Assembly (NCBI GenBank): GCA_028386065.3
Contig: JAKUCV010000256.1
Span: forward strand, 39,827 to 103,826
Source: Turnera subulata
Lineage: Eukaryota; Streptophyta; Magnoliopsida; Malpighiales; Passifloraceae
DNA: 64,000 nt
Direction of reading: 5' to 3'
The notes beneath the pieces are model-generated. The model saw only the letters and a list, made by a program, of their open reading frames with translations. It did no database searches and had not been told where the DNA came from. Positions 11,771 to 24,231 of this stretch are shown here, piece after piece. The first letter of the stretch is position 1, and each line of letters opens with the position of its first letter. A program made the translations under genes and the position numbers.

Positions 11771-13716
11771 TACATATTCCAGTTGAAATGCCACAATAAG
11801 ATCTACCCAGATTTATCCATCGTTTGTTGGGTTCATGCATGTTTCTATTTTTCAATTATATAGATGCAATTGTTTTCTGACGCTAAAAAATTTTCTGTTG
11901 AGCCTCCGTCGTAGCTTTATCCTGCCTAATTGGTTTCAAAATTGGAACAATAAACTTTATAATTCTCGTATGTTTTGCAATTTCATAGGAACACATATAT
12001 GATATGATGCTTGCTATATCAGCCTAGAGTTACTCATAAAACACATATTCAAATCAACTTCAAGACACACATACCCTTTGTAGATTCAGATTCACCTTAA
12101 CTAACATGTAAGCAGATCCGGTGGCGTAAGTAATCCAAAATAGTTCAGTTATTTGTTTTCTACACATATTAGGCCTAATTGTGAATATATGCAAACGTTT
12201 GAAGCAATAGGAGCCTGGGCCTTGAAACGGGCAAATTGTTCTCGTCGTCCAGAAACAGAGAGGTACTTCAGTAGAATTTGAAAAAGGAAAAACATGACAG
12301 ACAGGCAAGACAAGGATCCAAGTCATGATCATTTGGATAAACACATGCCATTACACAACAAGTGGTATTAATAAAAACGTGGCAAGTATTAAAAAGTTGG
12401 CACAACCTTCAGAGCCAGATTTCTAAAGTTATGTAAGTTTCAATGTTTTTCTTGCTTGAAAATAACCAAAAAAATTTTAAAACCGGCCCGTTAATTTGTC
12501 ATTACAAGAAATAAAAGCTGTTTTGTATAGTTGCAATGATATAAAGTAAAGATTTGTATGCCAAATAATTTTTTTTTGAAAAATCAAGAAATACTTTTAG
12601 GATCGGAGAAGAGGTACAAGACCTAACCTACTATATATGATTTTAACATTCATGCGTCCGCAAATTCGATCTGTTCCGAATTCTTAAAGTAGATAGTAGC
12701 CATCCATATATTCTTTCAAATGGTAGAGAATTAATTAACCTATGATCTCAGAAATTGATGAAACGTATCCCAATTTTTCGTTTTGCAAAAACCATACTCT
12801 TTCACCATGTTTATTTATCCAAGCACACCCAGAGGAAAAACAACACTGTGGTCATATGAATTCGCAACATACATAGAACTAAAATATTACCAAACAAAAA
12901 TCTTCACCAACAAAGTTCCCTTTGAAGAAGCAAGCTAGACCATGTCCTCCAGCTTTAATCTCTATGTTTTCTTCTAATCTGTATGAAATAAGGAACAGAG
13001 GTTACTGTGATGTATATATATGTCAATTTTTCAAGCAATATATACTAAGGCCTTTCATGGATGAAAATTGAGCTACAGGACATGAATAATGTCAGCCAAT
13101 ACAATTCTTACACTTCCCTCTAGCCAAGACATTGAGTGAAGTAGAAGAACTAGCCAAACCATACAAACATAAATGGAAAGATAAAACCACATATCACGGA
13201 TGGACTACAAACAACTGAGTTATATATGGACCAAGCATCATAGTCAGGAAGCTGGAGAACAATACTCTGTTACTAATAACACTTGAGAGATTCACGAATT
13301 CCTTCAGTCATACACATCTGCCATTTTGCAAATTACTTGAACCACAATTAAAGTTAACGTAACCAAAATACCTCAATGCCAAATCATGACATCAAAGTAG
13401 CTCAACAGAACTAGTTAATGCAATGTTTACCGCCAAATGATGTGCAAATCACTAGATTACCGTTAAGACTACAGTAATATGGCCTATAGCATATGAAGAA
13501 AACCAATCTAAGGAACTTTGCACAAAGTAGCTACCATTATGAATAAATTTAACCAAGATGACAACGTCTCCATTCTTCCTTTATTAGTGTATTTACAAAA
13601 AGGTGCACAAACAGCAAAATTTGGACCCTCTTCCTTTGCTACAATCTTTGTTACTTCCAAAATCACAAAAGTAAAATTGTGGCCTATAGATAGCAGAAAG
13701 ATTGTTGGAAACTAAT
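11771..13716. other. Intergenic between NAC fragment and B1 downstream DNA
   Basis: Matches block 2 at about 45230-46985. It contains the conserved downstream module of gene B (12780-13220, with core ccatgtcctccagcttta), similar to the modules of A and C. No coding frame is shared between copies. Confidence 0.6.
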
Positions 13717-13915
13717 TGTTAGAATATAAGTGTGAGAGGTGTATCCCACATGGGAGAGAAAGAGGCCAAGTGAGTAACATACAAGTGAAGTGGACCCATG
13801 TACCCAATACCTTGAGGTTTTGGGTTACAGAGTGGTGTCCTGGTCACGCGTATGGAACTCACTTGGGCCTCGCGTATTGTCTCCCCGGTTTTTGGGCGAC
13901 TCCCGGTTGTCAACA
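13717..13915. mobile_element. Short solo LTR (199 bp)
   Basis: The segment starts tgttagaatataag and ends ggttgtcaaca (TG...CA) and is absent from block 2 at about 46985. Flanks are ctaat (13712-13716) and ctaac (13916-13920), a 5-bp target duplication with one change. The size and ends fit a TRIM or small copia solo LTR. Confidence 0.75.
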
Positions 13916-13920
13916 CTAAC

Positions 13921-14679
13921 GATTCAATATGGAACGTCTACAACAGGGATAAGAATCCATCATTTCATCATGCAATTATGCTACTTAACCTTTAGTGCCT
14001 AAAGGAGGAAAGTCTAGAAAAGGTATATTTTTGTTAAAATAGATGAACTTTATTGCATCAGAACTACCAACTGGACAACCAGTGCATGAGACAGAACTCT
14101 GCATTTTTTTTATTTTCGAAAAATCTGAATATTGATCATTATCTTCTTTCTCTCTCGCTCTCACAGGAATCCCCCATTATTATGCAATCATGGCTTAGGT
14201 ATTATACTAGATTATAGTTTCGCTCACGGAAAAGAAACAAAAAAATATTTTTCCCGGTAAGAATATCACAACACTTTTGGCATCTGCATAGTCCTTAATT
14301 TCAGTTTGTTTAAAAAAAAAAACTGTATATCGAACTGTTGGTTGGACCAAAAATAGCTAAAAAGGAAGGCTTACTACTGCGACAGGAATCAGACCCCAAA
14401 ACGGGAAACAACAATAAAATTTTGGATTTTGGCAGAATCTAACGGATCAAATTCAAGGCCGTGGCTCCCAGTTGCTTTAATCTCAGACCCAATGTGTTGA
14501 TAAGATCCCGACAACAACTCAAGTACTTCACATAAGATTCCTCACGCACAAAAAAACATTGCCCTACTTTCAACTAAAGCTTATGTATGCTTATCATCAA
14601 CAACAAGATATGACAAAGGAAAAAAACCATATCAAATCAAAACAAAAGGACAACCATATAAGAAACCGAAGACTAACCA
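13921..14679. other. Downstream DNA of B1
   Basis: Matches 46990-47770. Probably includes the B1 3' untranslated region just right of 14600. No other gene seen. Confidence 0.55.
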
Positions 14680-15957
14680 CTAAAGCAGGGCAAGATCATC
14701 TTTGAAACGGACCAAAGCATCCCTTGAACTCTGAGGGAACCCCCAAGAGAAGCGGGCACCAAGATCTGCAGCCCTTCCCTCCATGTACTTGTCTCCCATC
14801 AACGCATCAATTCCTTTACCCATGCCTTTCACGGTGACCAACCCGTTGACCATATGGGAGAATTTATCACACACACAGTAACCCACCTTAAGCCTCTTGA
14901 CCACCAACTTGGCATTGTACAACTGGTCACTGGTCTTGGGCCATGCCAGTATGGGCACGCCAAGCCCAATTGCTTCCATCAAGGGCTCCCAACTGCAGTT
15001 AGACAGGAATGCTGCGGTGGAGGGATGGTTCAGCACCATACAGTTTGGCACCATTTCACTTGTAATCAAACCCTTCTCCCTCACGCTATCGTCCACTTCG
15101 GGATAGTAACCACCGGGTCGGACCACCCAAATAAAATAGTGGGTCGAAGCTTTGAGCGCATCGACCAAAAGAGGGTATTCCTCCGCGGTCAGGTCCACAG
15201 AAGACACAAAGAGCACAGACCGACGTGGCCTCGAATCCAGCCAATCGATCACGCTTGCCTCACCCTCATTGCTTGATCGAACAGCAGTCCCGACCAAACT
15301 GAAGTACTCTCGGGGGAGTAAGGGGCCCACAGGCCAAACCCTCAACTTGAGTTTCTTAGCCAAGTCCTCAACATATGGACGCTCCAGATCATCCACCGTG
15401 TTGATCATCACCCCCATGAACTTCTTGGTGAACCCCATCCAAGGCGGGTGGTCCCCAGGTCCGGATAGTCCAATAACCTTTGGGCCAACCCCGGCAAAAC
15501 CCCAACCGGGAAGGCATCCAAGTAAGCCTACCGACTTGTCATCCTGGGTGGAGGCATCGTAATCCATCACAGTGGAGAATGCGCTGGAGGTGAAAAATCC
15601 GGTTATCGGAATATGATTGTGGTAGAAAACATCCACCAACCAGCGCATGGAGCGAAGCAAGCCCACGTCCACGATGGCGCCAACAGCTCCGGGCTCATTG
15701 CTACGGCGAATTGTCAAGTAGCATTCCAGGGATCGCTTCATGACGTCGACGGAGACGGGTTCGGTTCCAGCTGCTTGGGCAGGTATCTCGAGCACTGGTG
15801 TCATAGTGTTCTGACGGAAAGTGGCGGGAACCAAGTGGGAAAGAGCGGAGGAAATGATGAGGGAAGCGTTGCAATTTGGGGACGCCATGAGCTTGCATAG
15901 CTCCATGCCAAGAAGAACAGAGTTTTTGCCAAAAGCAAGGTAAAGTTCCGTGGACAT
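14680..15957 (-). CDS. UGT-like protein B1 (non-canonical PSPG box)
   Basis: Intronless, 425 codons. It has the same domain plan as A1 but is clearly a separate subtype: first loop LAFGKNSVLLG with serine/asparagine where the catalytic histidine is expected, conserved Asp in AIVDVGLLRSM, IPITGFFTSSAFS, GLSGPGDHPPWMG, VWPVGPLLPREYF, FIWVVRPGGYYP, and the altered box NHPSTAAFLSNCSWEP followed by AWPKTSDQLYNAK. Compared with B2 I count about 29 amino-acid differences by eye, several at otherwise constant places (an Ala for Gly in the box, Tyr for Ser in FYHNHIP), so B1 may be drifting although its frame is intact. A TATA box lies about 205 bases upstream. Substrate and activity are unknown. Confidence 0.88.
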   Translation of the reverse strand: MSTELYLAFGKNSVLLGMELCKLMASPNCNASLIISSALSHLVPATFRQNTMTPVLEIPAQAAGTEPVSVDVMKRSLECYLTIRRSNEPGAVGAIVDVGLLRSMRWLVDVFYHNHIPITGFFTSSAFSTVMDYDASTQDDKSVGLLGCLPGWGFAGVGPKVIGLSGPGDHPPWMGFTKKFMGVMINTVDDLERPYVEDLAKKLKLRVWPVGPLLPREYFSLVGTAVRSSNEGEASVIDWLDSRPRRSVLFVSSVDLTAEEYPLLVDALKASTHYFIWVVRPGGYYPEVDDSVREKGLITSEMVPNCMVLNHPSTAAFLSNCSWEPLMEAIGLGVPILAWPKTSDQLYNAKLVVKRLKVGYCVCDKFSHMVNGLVTVKGMGKGIDALMGDKYMEGRAADLGARFSWGFPQSSRDALVRFKDDLALL

Positions 15958-18900
15958 TTTTTCAATTTCTGCTTTTAGTTAGCTGCAGTGAAGCAAACTT
16001 TTTATGTGGTGTTGAGTGTGGTGGCAAAAGTGTGTGGGGTTTATGGGTCTAGTATGTTTTCTTGAATTCTGTTTATAGAGCAGAGGAAGTAGAAAGGAAA
16101 TAGTGAATGTGGAGGAAATGAAGAGGAAAAGTGAGAAAGGCGATGTTTGGCTAGGGGGTTTATATAGTGCGAAATGCGCGGTCCTGGGGACTAGGTGGGC
16201 AAATCGACCATGGCAGAACTTCTTTTTATTTTTATTATTACAAAGTAAGATCGGGTGGAGTATATACCTGGCGGCCGGGTGCACGCGCAAGAAAACATGT
16301 AAGAGCAACGCGCGCCATAAAACCACATCGCTAAGGAATGTTACAGAACTTATACATATGTTTGATTTGTCTAGGACATTCTCTCTGACAACACATGCAG
16401 CAATTTATAATCAGGAATATGCTTGTCTGTGTTTGAGAAACACGCGCGAGCTAGAGAAACCTTATTATACAAGCCCCTTTAATTAAAAATCCACTCTAGA
16501 AGTAGAAGGTTAAACTAAGTGCAGGAAAGAGGAGGGGGGTGGGGTGCCAAGCCAAGTGCAGGGGAAAATCAAACTTAAACTTCCATTCAGTTTCAGCCTG
16601 GTACGTAGCTTGGCCCCACCTTTGAATTTTCGTTCCTTTCCTCTAGGCCTCATGGCCACGTGAATACCTTATCAAGGGTGGGGCCCAAGGTCGCCCCTTC
16701 ACCATTCCGTTTGTAAATCGGTGACCAGATGGTAAGTGTGCCTGACCTAAGTTGAATTGAGATCTTAATTGTTAGTTACCTTACCCCTCCCGTGTTTTAA
16801 TTCTCTTGAACAAAGCAGTAATTTGAAGACTGGTTATGCTTGTATATGGTGCATTGATATGGTTGTAGGGGAGTGAATGCTTTTATGTATATGTATATGT
16901 ATGTCTGCTGTTGTTTTCGGCTTAAACACTCCTGGAGGAGGAGGATTTTCTCCTGGCCCACCTTTGAATTTGATCCTTCCCTCCACCAAATTAAGGCTCA
17001 CGTCCCGTCCAGGTGCAGGTGGTAGCCAAGTGGGCGGGCTTCACAGCACACATGACGTTACCAGTTTATAACTAAGGTTGCTAGGTGGCAAACTGTCAGT
17101 GGACTTTGAAATAAATCTTTGATTCCTCCTTTTTGTATTTATGGATGTTGGCATTTTTTAATTCTTCCTTCCAGAGCGATCGAGATACAACGTCGAACTG
17201 TTCCCTTCTCTGTAATTGTTCTCTACTGTTTTTGGTTTCTTTTTCTCTTAAAAAAAAAAAAAAATTAATTGAGCCACATCCTCTCTTTTCTTTTATTTCG
17301 TTTCGGTAATCCACACACGTATTCATCCTATAATAATTAAATTGGTCATATTTTTTTATGAACCTTCCATTACTCTTTTTAGACACAAGTGTTAAGGACT
17401 TGTTTATGGGAAAAAATCCAATTGGAGATACAATGTACTGGGAGTAGAGAAATGGCAAATGCTGTCAAGTTCTGGAATAGGTCTTCTATTCAGATGAAAT
17501 GCCTGCGTCAGAATTCTAACTTTAATGTAAAAAGCAAAAATATAATAATGTTTTGGACCAAATTTAATCGTTGAAAGTTGAAACCAGCTCTGGAACTGTT
17601 GGATTTTCAAACAAGAATATGCAAATACATGGCGGGTGGGGGAGAGAAAGACTCACTCGAGCAACTTGCAAGTTGTTTAAAAACTAAAAGAGACGACGTG
17701 CTTCAACGCAAGCATGCCACGTAACCCCTGATAATCATCTTAATAGCCCCCAATAAACAGAATGGAGGAGATTCCAGATACCAGGTGGCGGCAGTTAAGG
17801 TAATGTCGCCGTGCCACGTGTTTCCCACGGCCCACCCGTCGCCGAGGATTAAAAAAAGTGTCTGTGTCCACTTCTCCAATTATATACACACGCAGTTGAT
17901 TAATTTTGTGGAATGCAAACAGAATCATCCTTCCTTCCATTCATTTCACCTTAATTTAATTTCAATTTCGCCGATTTCAGACTTAATCTGTTTAATTCTA
18001 CACGGCCAAGCAAGAGTTACATTTTAATTAATATGACGGTACTGGTTTTGTGGTTTATTGGTCATGAACTCTTGGTGATCATCAGGTGAGACTTGCTAAT
18101 TGCGTGCTTAAGGAGGATGATCACTACTTCACTAGTACCACGGGATAAGGATTTTCCTTAATTCCACGCGTTTTAGCCAATCCTCTCAAATCTTCACCTC
18201 CTCCTATATATCAACGGCAGGCCCATTTTTTTTTTTTTTGCACCCTGACTTACCTTTCAATCGTTTAACTCAACAGTCGCATTCCTTTTTTATAAGGTCC
18301 ACCTTTCATCGATTTTTTTTTTTAAATGACAGAATAATCTTTGCAAACACTATTAGGGGGAATCGTTGTAGACATAATTTTTTTTTTTTTTTCATTATCA
18401 ATGTAGTTTTCATGCGTTCCTTAAGCACATGGGCCATGGGCAGCTTTGCTTCGTGCTTTCCTTTAGTATCGGAAGTGGTTGAGTTGTTGATGAAATTTTA
18501 TGATACATAATTCCCCATCAAAGCAGTAAGCTGTACGCACAATTGATTTCATGTAAGATGACAAAATTAAGTATTGATTTCATGTAAGATGACAAAATTA
18601 AGTATGTAGAATTCAGAACAGTTGAATAAGAAAGCTGACCAGGAAAATTCTGAACCCAACAATTAACTGAACTATACCAGAGCACTAACTTATTTTGACA
18701 TATTCGTTATATATAAATGCTTTCCAGGATTGAAATTTCTCCAACAAAGGAGATAATATACACAATAGATTTTATTGATAAAAAAATGTATACAGTAGAT
18801 TTAGTCGTCACTTGGAGAAAGTTATATGCTTGCTAATTATGATTAGAGCTACAAAAATATATATTAGCTTTAGTACCGAGAACTATTTTTTTAAAAATGA

Positions 18901-21397
18901 TATATATTCTATATCTGCTTCACGCCCTAGTCGCTCTCTAGTGTACCTATATATCCATTGTTCTGTATTTTATAAGTCTGGTTTCCTTTTCATTTCGTGG
19001 AAGCTAGTAAAGAAATTGTTCCGTGTTTTTCTTTACGGCCTTGACTTTCATTAAATACTCTCTAGTTTTTTGGACCACTACTTTTCATTTTGTCTTTTTG
19101 GCCTTTGATGCTTCATCTGCTCTCTTTGTCTACTTCTTCTGCTTACTACTCCTGGTATGGTCATATATATCTTACTTATTTCAAAGAAAACTATCCATCT
19201 CTTAGGTTCAAAAAAAAAAAAAAAAGAAAATTATCTCTGCTGCTGTTGTTAAATCTCAAAGTATACCACAGATCTCACGCTTTCGAACGCTTAGAAAAGG
19301 CCATCCCTCTCGATCCTGTCGTATGGTCATATAACATAAATCGAGAGAGTACGTCGGTCTGACATGATCTGAACAATCATTCTCTATTATTTTGTAATAT
19401 GATGTGTTTTTTTTATTCACCTAACAAGTACAGTTTCCTTTTAGCCTCGTCTATATATGTATACTAAAATTAGGTATCGCAGATATGGGAGGATATATAT
19501 GTTATATGATCAAATTTGGTTTGTATTGATGATTGAAAAATCATATATGTACCTTTTGGTTTTGTATCCTCTAGCTCCTTAACAATTATTTTTAACGTTT
19601 CTGACGTAATAAACAAAATTTCACACTCTAAATCTTATCTTTATACGCTGATACAATATGCTTAGTTAGAGGGTCGGTTGTAAAGGTGGAATTCCCACAT
19701 TGTGCATGACGGAGACTTTAATTTCATACATGCCATTCGCTCGATCAAAGCAAAAATCAGATTTGCCACTATGCAATATTCCATCCGACCTTTGAAAGCA
19801 TGAAATATATAAGTTTTTTGAGGGGTTAAGTTGGCAAAGACGCAAATCACGCACTAAATTATTAAGCTAGAAGCCGAGAAAGCAATTGGATGGGTCTAGT
19901 CTACCCATCTGCTTTATGTTTTCATCATATAATAGTAATATATATAACGGTTGTTGATTATTCTTGGCTGTAATGGGGGCTGACCTTTTCGACTTCTCAA
20001 CAATAAAATGTAACCAAGCTTTTCAATGATAATTACACTGCTGCCTTTAGCTCATGAAATGCTTCTAGAGTTTTGTGCCACGGTCCATAAAAGTAGCAGG
20101 GTGGTCAAGACATAGATTTGGGTATTAATTAGAGATGGGCAGTGTACCTAGTTTTCATCATGAGTGGTTTTGTTGTTTGGTAGTAGTAAATGGTTAGAGA
20201 AGAGAGTACGCCAAATCGACCAAAACAAAAAACCAAAAAAAGAGAGCATTTCCAGATCCAAGCTCCACACCCCAAATTGAACCCCCCAATTTTCAACCCT
20301 ACCTGCTTCACCTGCCTTTTGGCCGATCTCAATTTTCGAATGGTGTTTAAAGAAAAAACAAAATCTCATTTAATTTGTGAGGAAATTCCCTCTGACCACA
20401 ACGCCAACGCCATTCTATTTTGGTTCATCCACGCCACCATCTAGTCGTCCACAGTCCCTGATGCTCCAAAGTCAGCCAATTATGCCATGCTTTTTCTGGG
20501 AGGAGACAATCCTTGCTCTTTTTTCTCTTTGCTCTTTATTGATTTCTTATCCTTGTTCTTTGCACCAACTTATATTTTCCTTTTCAATAACAATTTTTAA
20601 TCAATCCATCCTTATTTTTAAGGGTAAGTACTGCTAGTAACTTATAAAGAAAAGTAACACTCTTTGCTTCTTCTTCTTTTTTCAAAAAAAAAAAAACTAC
20701 TTTAATTTATACATTAGAAGATAGTGTTACCAATATTTTGCAAAAAAATTAATTACTTTAATGTTTGCGCTTTTTTATGCCAAATGTGTCAACAAAAAAA
20801 TTTACATATTGCACTTGTCAGCACCCTCCACGTGCCATAAGATATTCATGGATATTGATACAAGATGCGTATATATGTATTGAACCCAAAAAAAAAAAAA
20901 GGAAAAAAAATATATTGAACTCCTAAAGAAAATGTGTGTGTAAGCCTAGAGCAATTTTCTTTTTCTTCTTTTTCCTGATCGACTCCAGGAAATGAAGAAT
21001 TATTAGGATGATCCCACATTCATCCACATGTGGCAGCATATATTATATAAGTTTCCATATAAATCCAAAGTAGTTATCATAATCTTTCAAACCATCTAAA
21101 TTTCGACGAAGCAAGTTTTCTTTATGGCAAAAACCAAATTCTTTCGCATGTTTGTCCAAGCACAGCAAGAGCACAAGTAACATTGTATCCATCCAAGTTT
21201 CATAAGATAAACGAACCAAAAATATCACCACCTAAAATTTTCATAAACAAACTCTCTTTGAAGAAGTTAGATCATGTCCTCTAGCTTCCATTTGTACATT
21301 TCTTCTAGTTTATTGGAATGAAAAGAAGAAGAATGTTTTCTACAATGATAGACATTAATTAAAGTAAGCTAGCCCATGATATACTAAGAATATTACC
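15958..21397. other. Long intergenic region between B1 and C1
   Basis: Matches about 49049-54774 with many small indels. The left end holds the B1 promoter; the rest is AT-rich with no supported gene. A 31-bp direct tandem duplication (gatttcatgtaagatgac...) is at about 18544-18604. The downstream module of gene C is at 21110-21335. Short frames here are not kept in the sister copy. Confidence 0.6.
16159..16166 (-). promoter_or_regulatory. TATA box of B1
   Basis: TATATAAA on the minus strand about 205 bases before the B1 start codon; the same sequence sits at the matching position before B2. Confidence 0.6.
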
Positions 21398-21886
21398 CAA
21401 AGTAAGCCTACCGATTTATTATCCTCAGTGGACGCATCGTACTCCATCATGGTAGAAAAGGCGCTGGAGGTGAAAAGACGGTGGAGAAGACGCTGGAGGT
21501 GAAAGAAGCGGTTACCGGAATATGATTGTGGTAGAAAACATCCACCAACCAGGGCATGGAACGAAGCAAGCTGACATCGACGATGGCGCCAACAGCACCG
21601 TGCTCGTTGCTGGGACGAATTGTCATGTAACATTCCAGGGAGTTCCGGAGGGTGTCAACCGGGATGGGTCGGATCCGGGCCCGAGTTCGACTTTGACGTC
21701 GACGGCGACAGAGACAGAGTGAATTTCGAAAACGACGATGTTGTCACGAAAAGAGGCAGGAAGCAAGGAGGAGAGGAAGGAGAGAATGACAAGTGAAGTT
21801 TTGCAATAGAGTGAATTCGTTAGGAGTTTGGACAGCTCCATGCCAACAACAACGTTGCCATGGCCAACAACAACGGAAATTTCCAT
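21398..21886 (-). pseudogene. UGT-like pseudogene C1 (5' third only, frameshifted)
   Basis: Starts at the same Met-Glu-Ile as C2 and follows it through VVGHGNVVVGMELSKLL and SLLPASFRDN. It loses frame around 21650 and continues in another frame as far as SAFSTMMEYDASTEDNKSVGLL. The last roughly 270 residues, including the whole C-terminal donor-binding half, are missing: at 21391-21405 the sequence jumps into downstream DNA that in block 2 lies about 2.6 kb away. Near 21440-21510 there is also a local duplication of gcgctggaggtgaaa. A gene so broken cannot make a GT-B protein. Interestingly it reads HGN in the first loop, where C2 reads QGN. Confidence 0.9.
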
Positions 21887-24231
21887 ACATTTTTTCTTGA
21901 TTCTGATGCAAAGAAAGAAACTTTTTTACAAGGTTTTTTTTTGAAAAAAAAGAGAGTAAAGTTTGAGAGCTTAGAAAGTTGAAATAAAGAGGAAACAGGG
22001 GAGGAGCTAGGGTTGCAGAGGTGGGTTTATGTTGGGTATGGGAGAGAGAGAAAGAGAGTGTGGCGCGAAAAAGTAAAGCGTTTGAGGCTCACTCGCGAAA
22101 TGATCCTTTACTCACGTGGCAGATAGACGGTTCGTGTGCATTGTCTAGAGCATTCATTCCCTCCAAGACCGTCCAATTGTGCTTCAAGAAAACCATCTCG
22201 CGCAGATTCCTCTATTCACCCTTAATTAAAAATGTACGTCGAGTCCTGTCCTCCTAATTGTATTAGTTGTTGTTGTGATTTTGACCTTTAAATGGTGGAA
22301 TGTAACAATAGAGCAACAACTACAGCAACCGTGTTATATCTATGTGATTATTTTGTGCAGACTTTAGTTAATTGCTAATGTATACTATTAATTTGTTTCT
22401 TTGGGTGATGTAAACTGTGATTTTTTTTGAAAAAAAAATTGATCTACAAGGTATTGGACTGGAGGAGATAAAAGCTTAGAAAATGTATGCCTAGGAGGAG
22501 GAGAGAAACGCAATTGAAAAAGAATGGAATCCACAAAGGATGGCTGTTGAACTCACAAAGCGCCGTCCGTGTTTCTTGTTAACCAAGAATTTGGATATGG
22601 CAGCAACATTACAACAGTCGGGTTTTCGATCATGAGTGGTTTGTTAATGTTAGGTAACTAAGAGTTGCCGCCAAGTGCGGTGGCCGAGAGTATTTATCCA
22701 AATCCCTTGTCGCTAGCTTCTTACCACCAACACCATTCTTTTCTTCTTTTTCCTAATCCAATCTCGACCCTCCCTCCAAATCAACCTCCAGTTTGAACAA
22801 TAGCTGGTCCCACCGGCCTTTTATTTTCTCAAGTTCCCAAATAAGACCCACCCGTACCTTTGCCCACCTGCCGCTCCCATTCTCAATTCTAAAGAATAAG
22901 AGAATGGCAAGAAATTCCCTTTCAGCGCATTGCCTATCTATATATCTTTGGTTCCTCCACGGAGTCCACGCCATTTACTATCCGCAATCCTTGATGGTCC
23001 CCAAGTCGGCCAAGTCACTCAGTCAACATGTCACCATTTTCACAGCCACCGATCCTTAATTTGCTTTTCTATCTCTCTCCCCAGGTTTGTTGACGTCTAC
23101 AAAGCTTTGCTTTTTTTTTTTTTTAGTGTCTCTCCAGGTTAATTTGTTGACGTCTAAAAGCTTTCCTTTTCAATCTTTCTTTTTTTTTTTTTCCAGGACG
23201 CCTACAAAGTTTTGCTTTGTATGCCGTTATGCTAGAACGGTGTTCAACTGTTCACCAGTAACGCCATACGATCAATCTTTTTCTTTTTTGATAGGTAACT
23301 GTGCTAACTGATGGCAAAAAAACTAGTAAAAGTACTTGTGTTTTTCTTTGATGTAATGATCGACACGTACGAAATTGGGGTTTGGGAATGTTATGCCACC
23401 AAAATCTCGTTTCGGACCAAACTCGAAAGACACGGTGTTTTGTTCCGAGAAACTCGCGCGCTGTAGGAACGCCGATGCTACGTGTGTGTTTTTTTTTTTT
23501 TTTTGAAGTAGCATAATGATCTTATAACACAACAGCACGTGTCACCTTCCCTCCACGTGACATAAGAAAGTGGCGGGACCCTTAGGAGAGAAATGTCGTA
23601 CCTATTATTCGGCCTTTCGCAGAACCGGAGGTGTTTCCCACGCGCAGGCAAAACAGAAAACAAACAACTTTGAACTCTGGTGGTCTGGGCAGCCGCATTT
23701 GTTGCCTGACTGTGTGGTGTGAATGTGTTGGCATTGGTCTACCACATCAATGGGCCTAAACAAAAGACAGGTTTAGATTGTGGGGAAAGTTCAACTTAGA
23801 TTGTGGAGTACTATGTTACTAGTATTATTACTTTTTTTAGTAGTTGGCAATCATTTTCATGTCTACTTCCAAAGTCTAGGAAGCAATTATTATACTACCA
23901 TTTTCCCTTTCCTTTTCTGAATCAAACCATTTGGCATAAATGCTTTAAGGGGTGCACTTATGTTCCTTGCTTTATTATTTTGCACCAAGGGATACACTTA
24001 TCTATCAATACCGCTCGAGGTACATTCAACATTTTTTGAAATCTATGAGTTTCGATTAGGTACATTTTTTGCTTTTCTCCTCTCGGATTGTTTTGATCTT
24101 GCATAATGAAAATAGAGTAACAAGGCCTGGTATGAAGTATATATAGGGAATTTATGGGTCTTCCATTAAGGCAATATAATTTTGGTTTTTATTGTGTTCC
24201 TAAAAAAGATCCCACCGAAAATGGGAATTAA
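21887..24231. other. Upstream region of C1 to the block-1 boundary
   Basis: Close match to 57779-60504 (apart from a MITE in block 2 at 59685-60049). It contains the C1 leader and promoter DNA and CACGTG motifs near 23537 and 23554. No gene is supported. Confidence 0.6.
22026..22033 (-). promoter_or_regulatory. Degraded TATA box of C1
   Basis: C2 has AATATAAA about 140 bases upstream of its start; the matching bases before C1 read AACATAAA. Confidence 0.4.

Larger units (their letters stand above)
4545..24231. repeat. Segmental duplication, block 1 (A1-B1-C1 unit)
   Basis: The segment is collinear with 39395-60504. Left-end homology starts at ggcattctttt (about 4545 against 39392) and the right end stops at gaaaatgggaattaa (24231 against 60505). 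Within it the order and minus-strand orientation of the three UGT-like genes, their leaders and their downstream DNA are the same. The copies differ by local insertions and deletions of 0.2-2.6 kb, listed separately. Confidence 0.9.
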
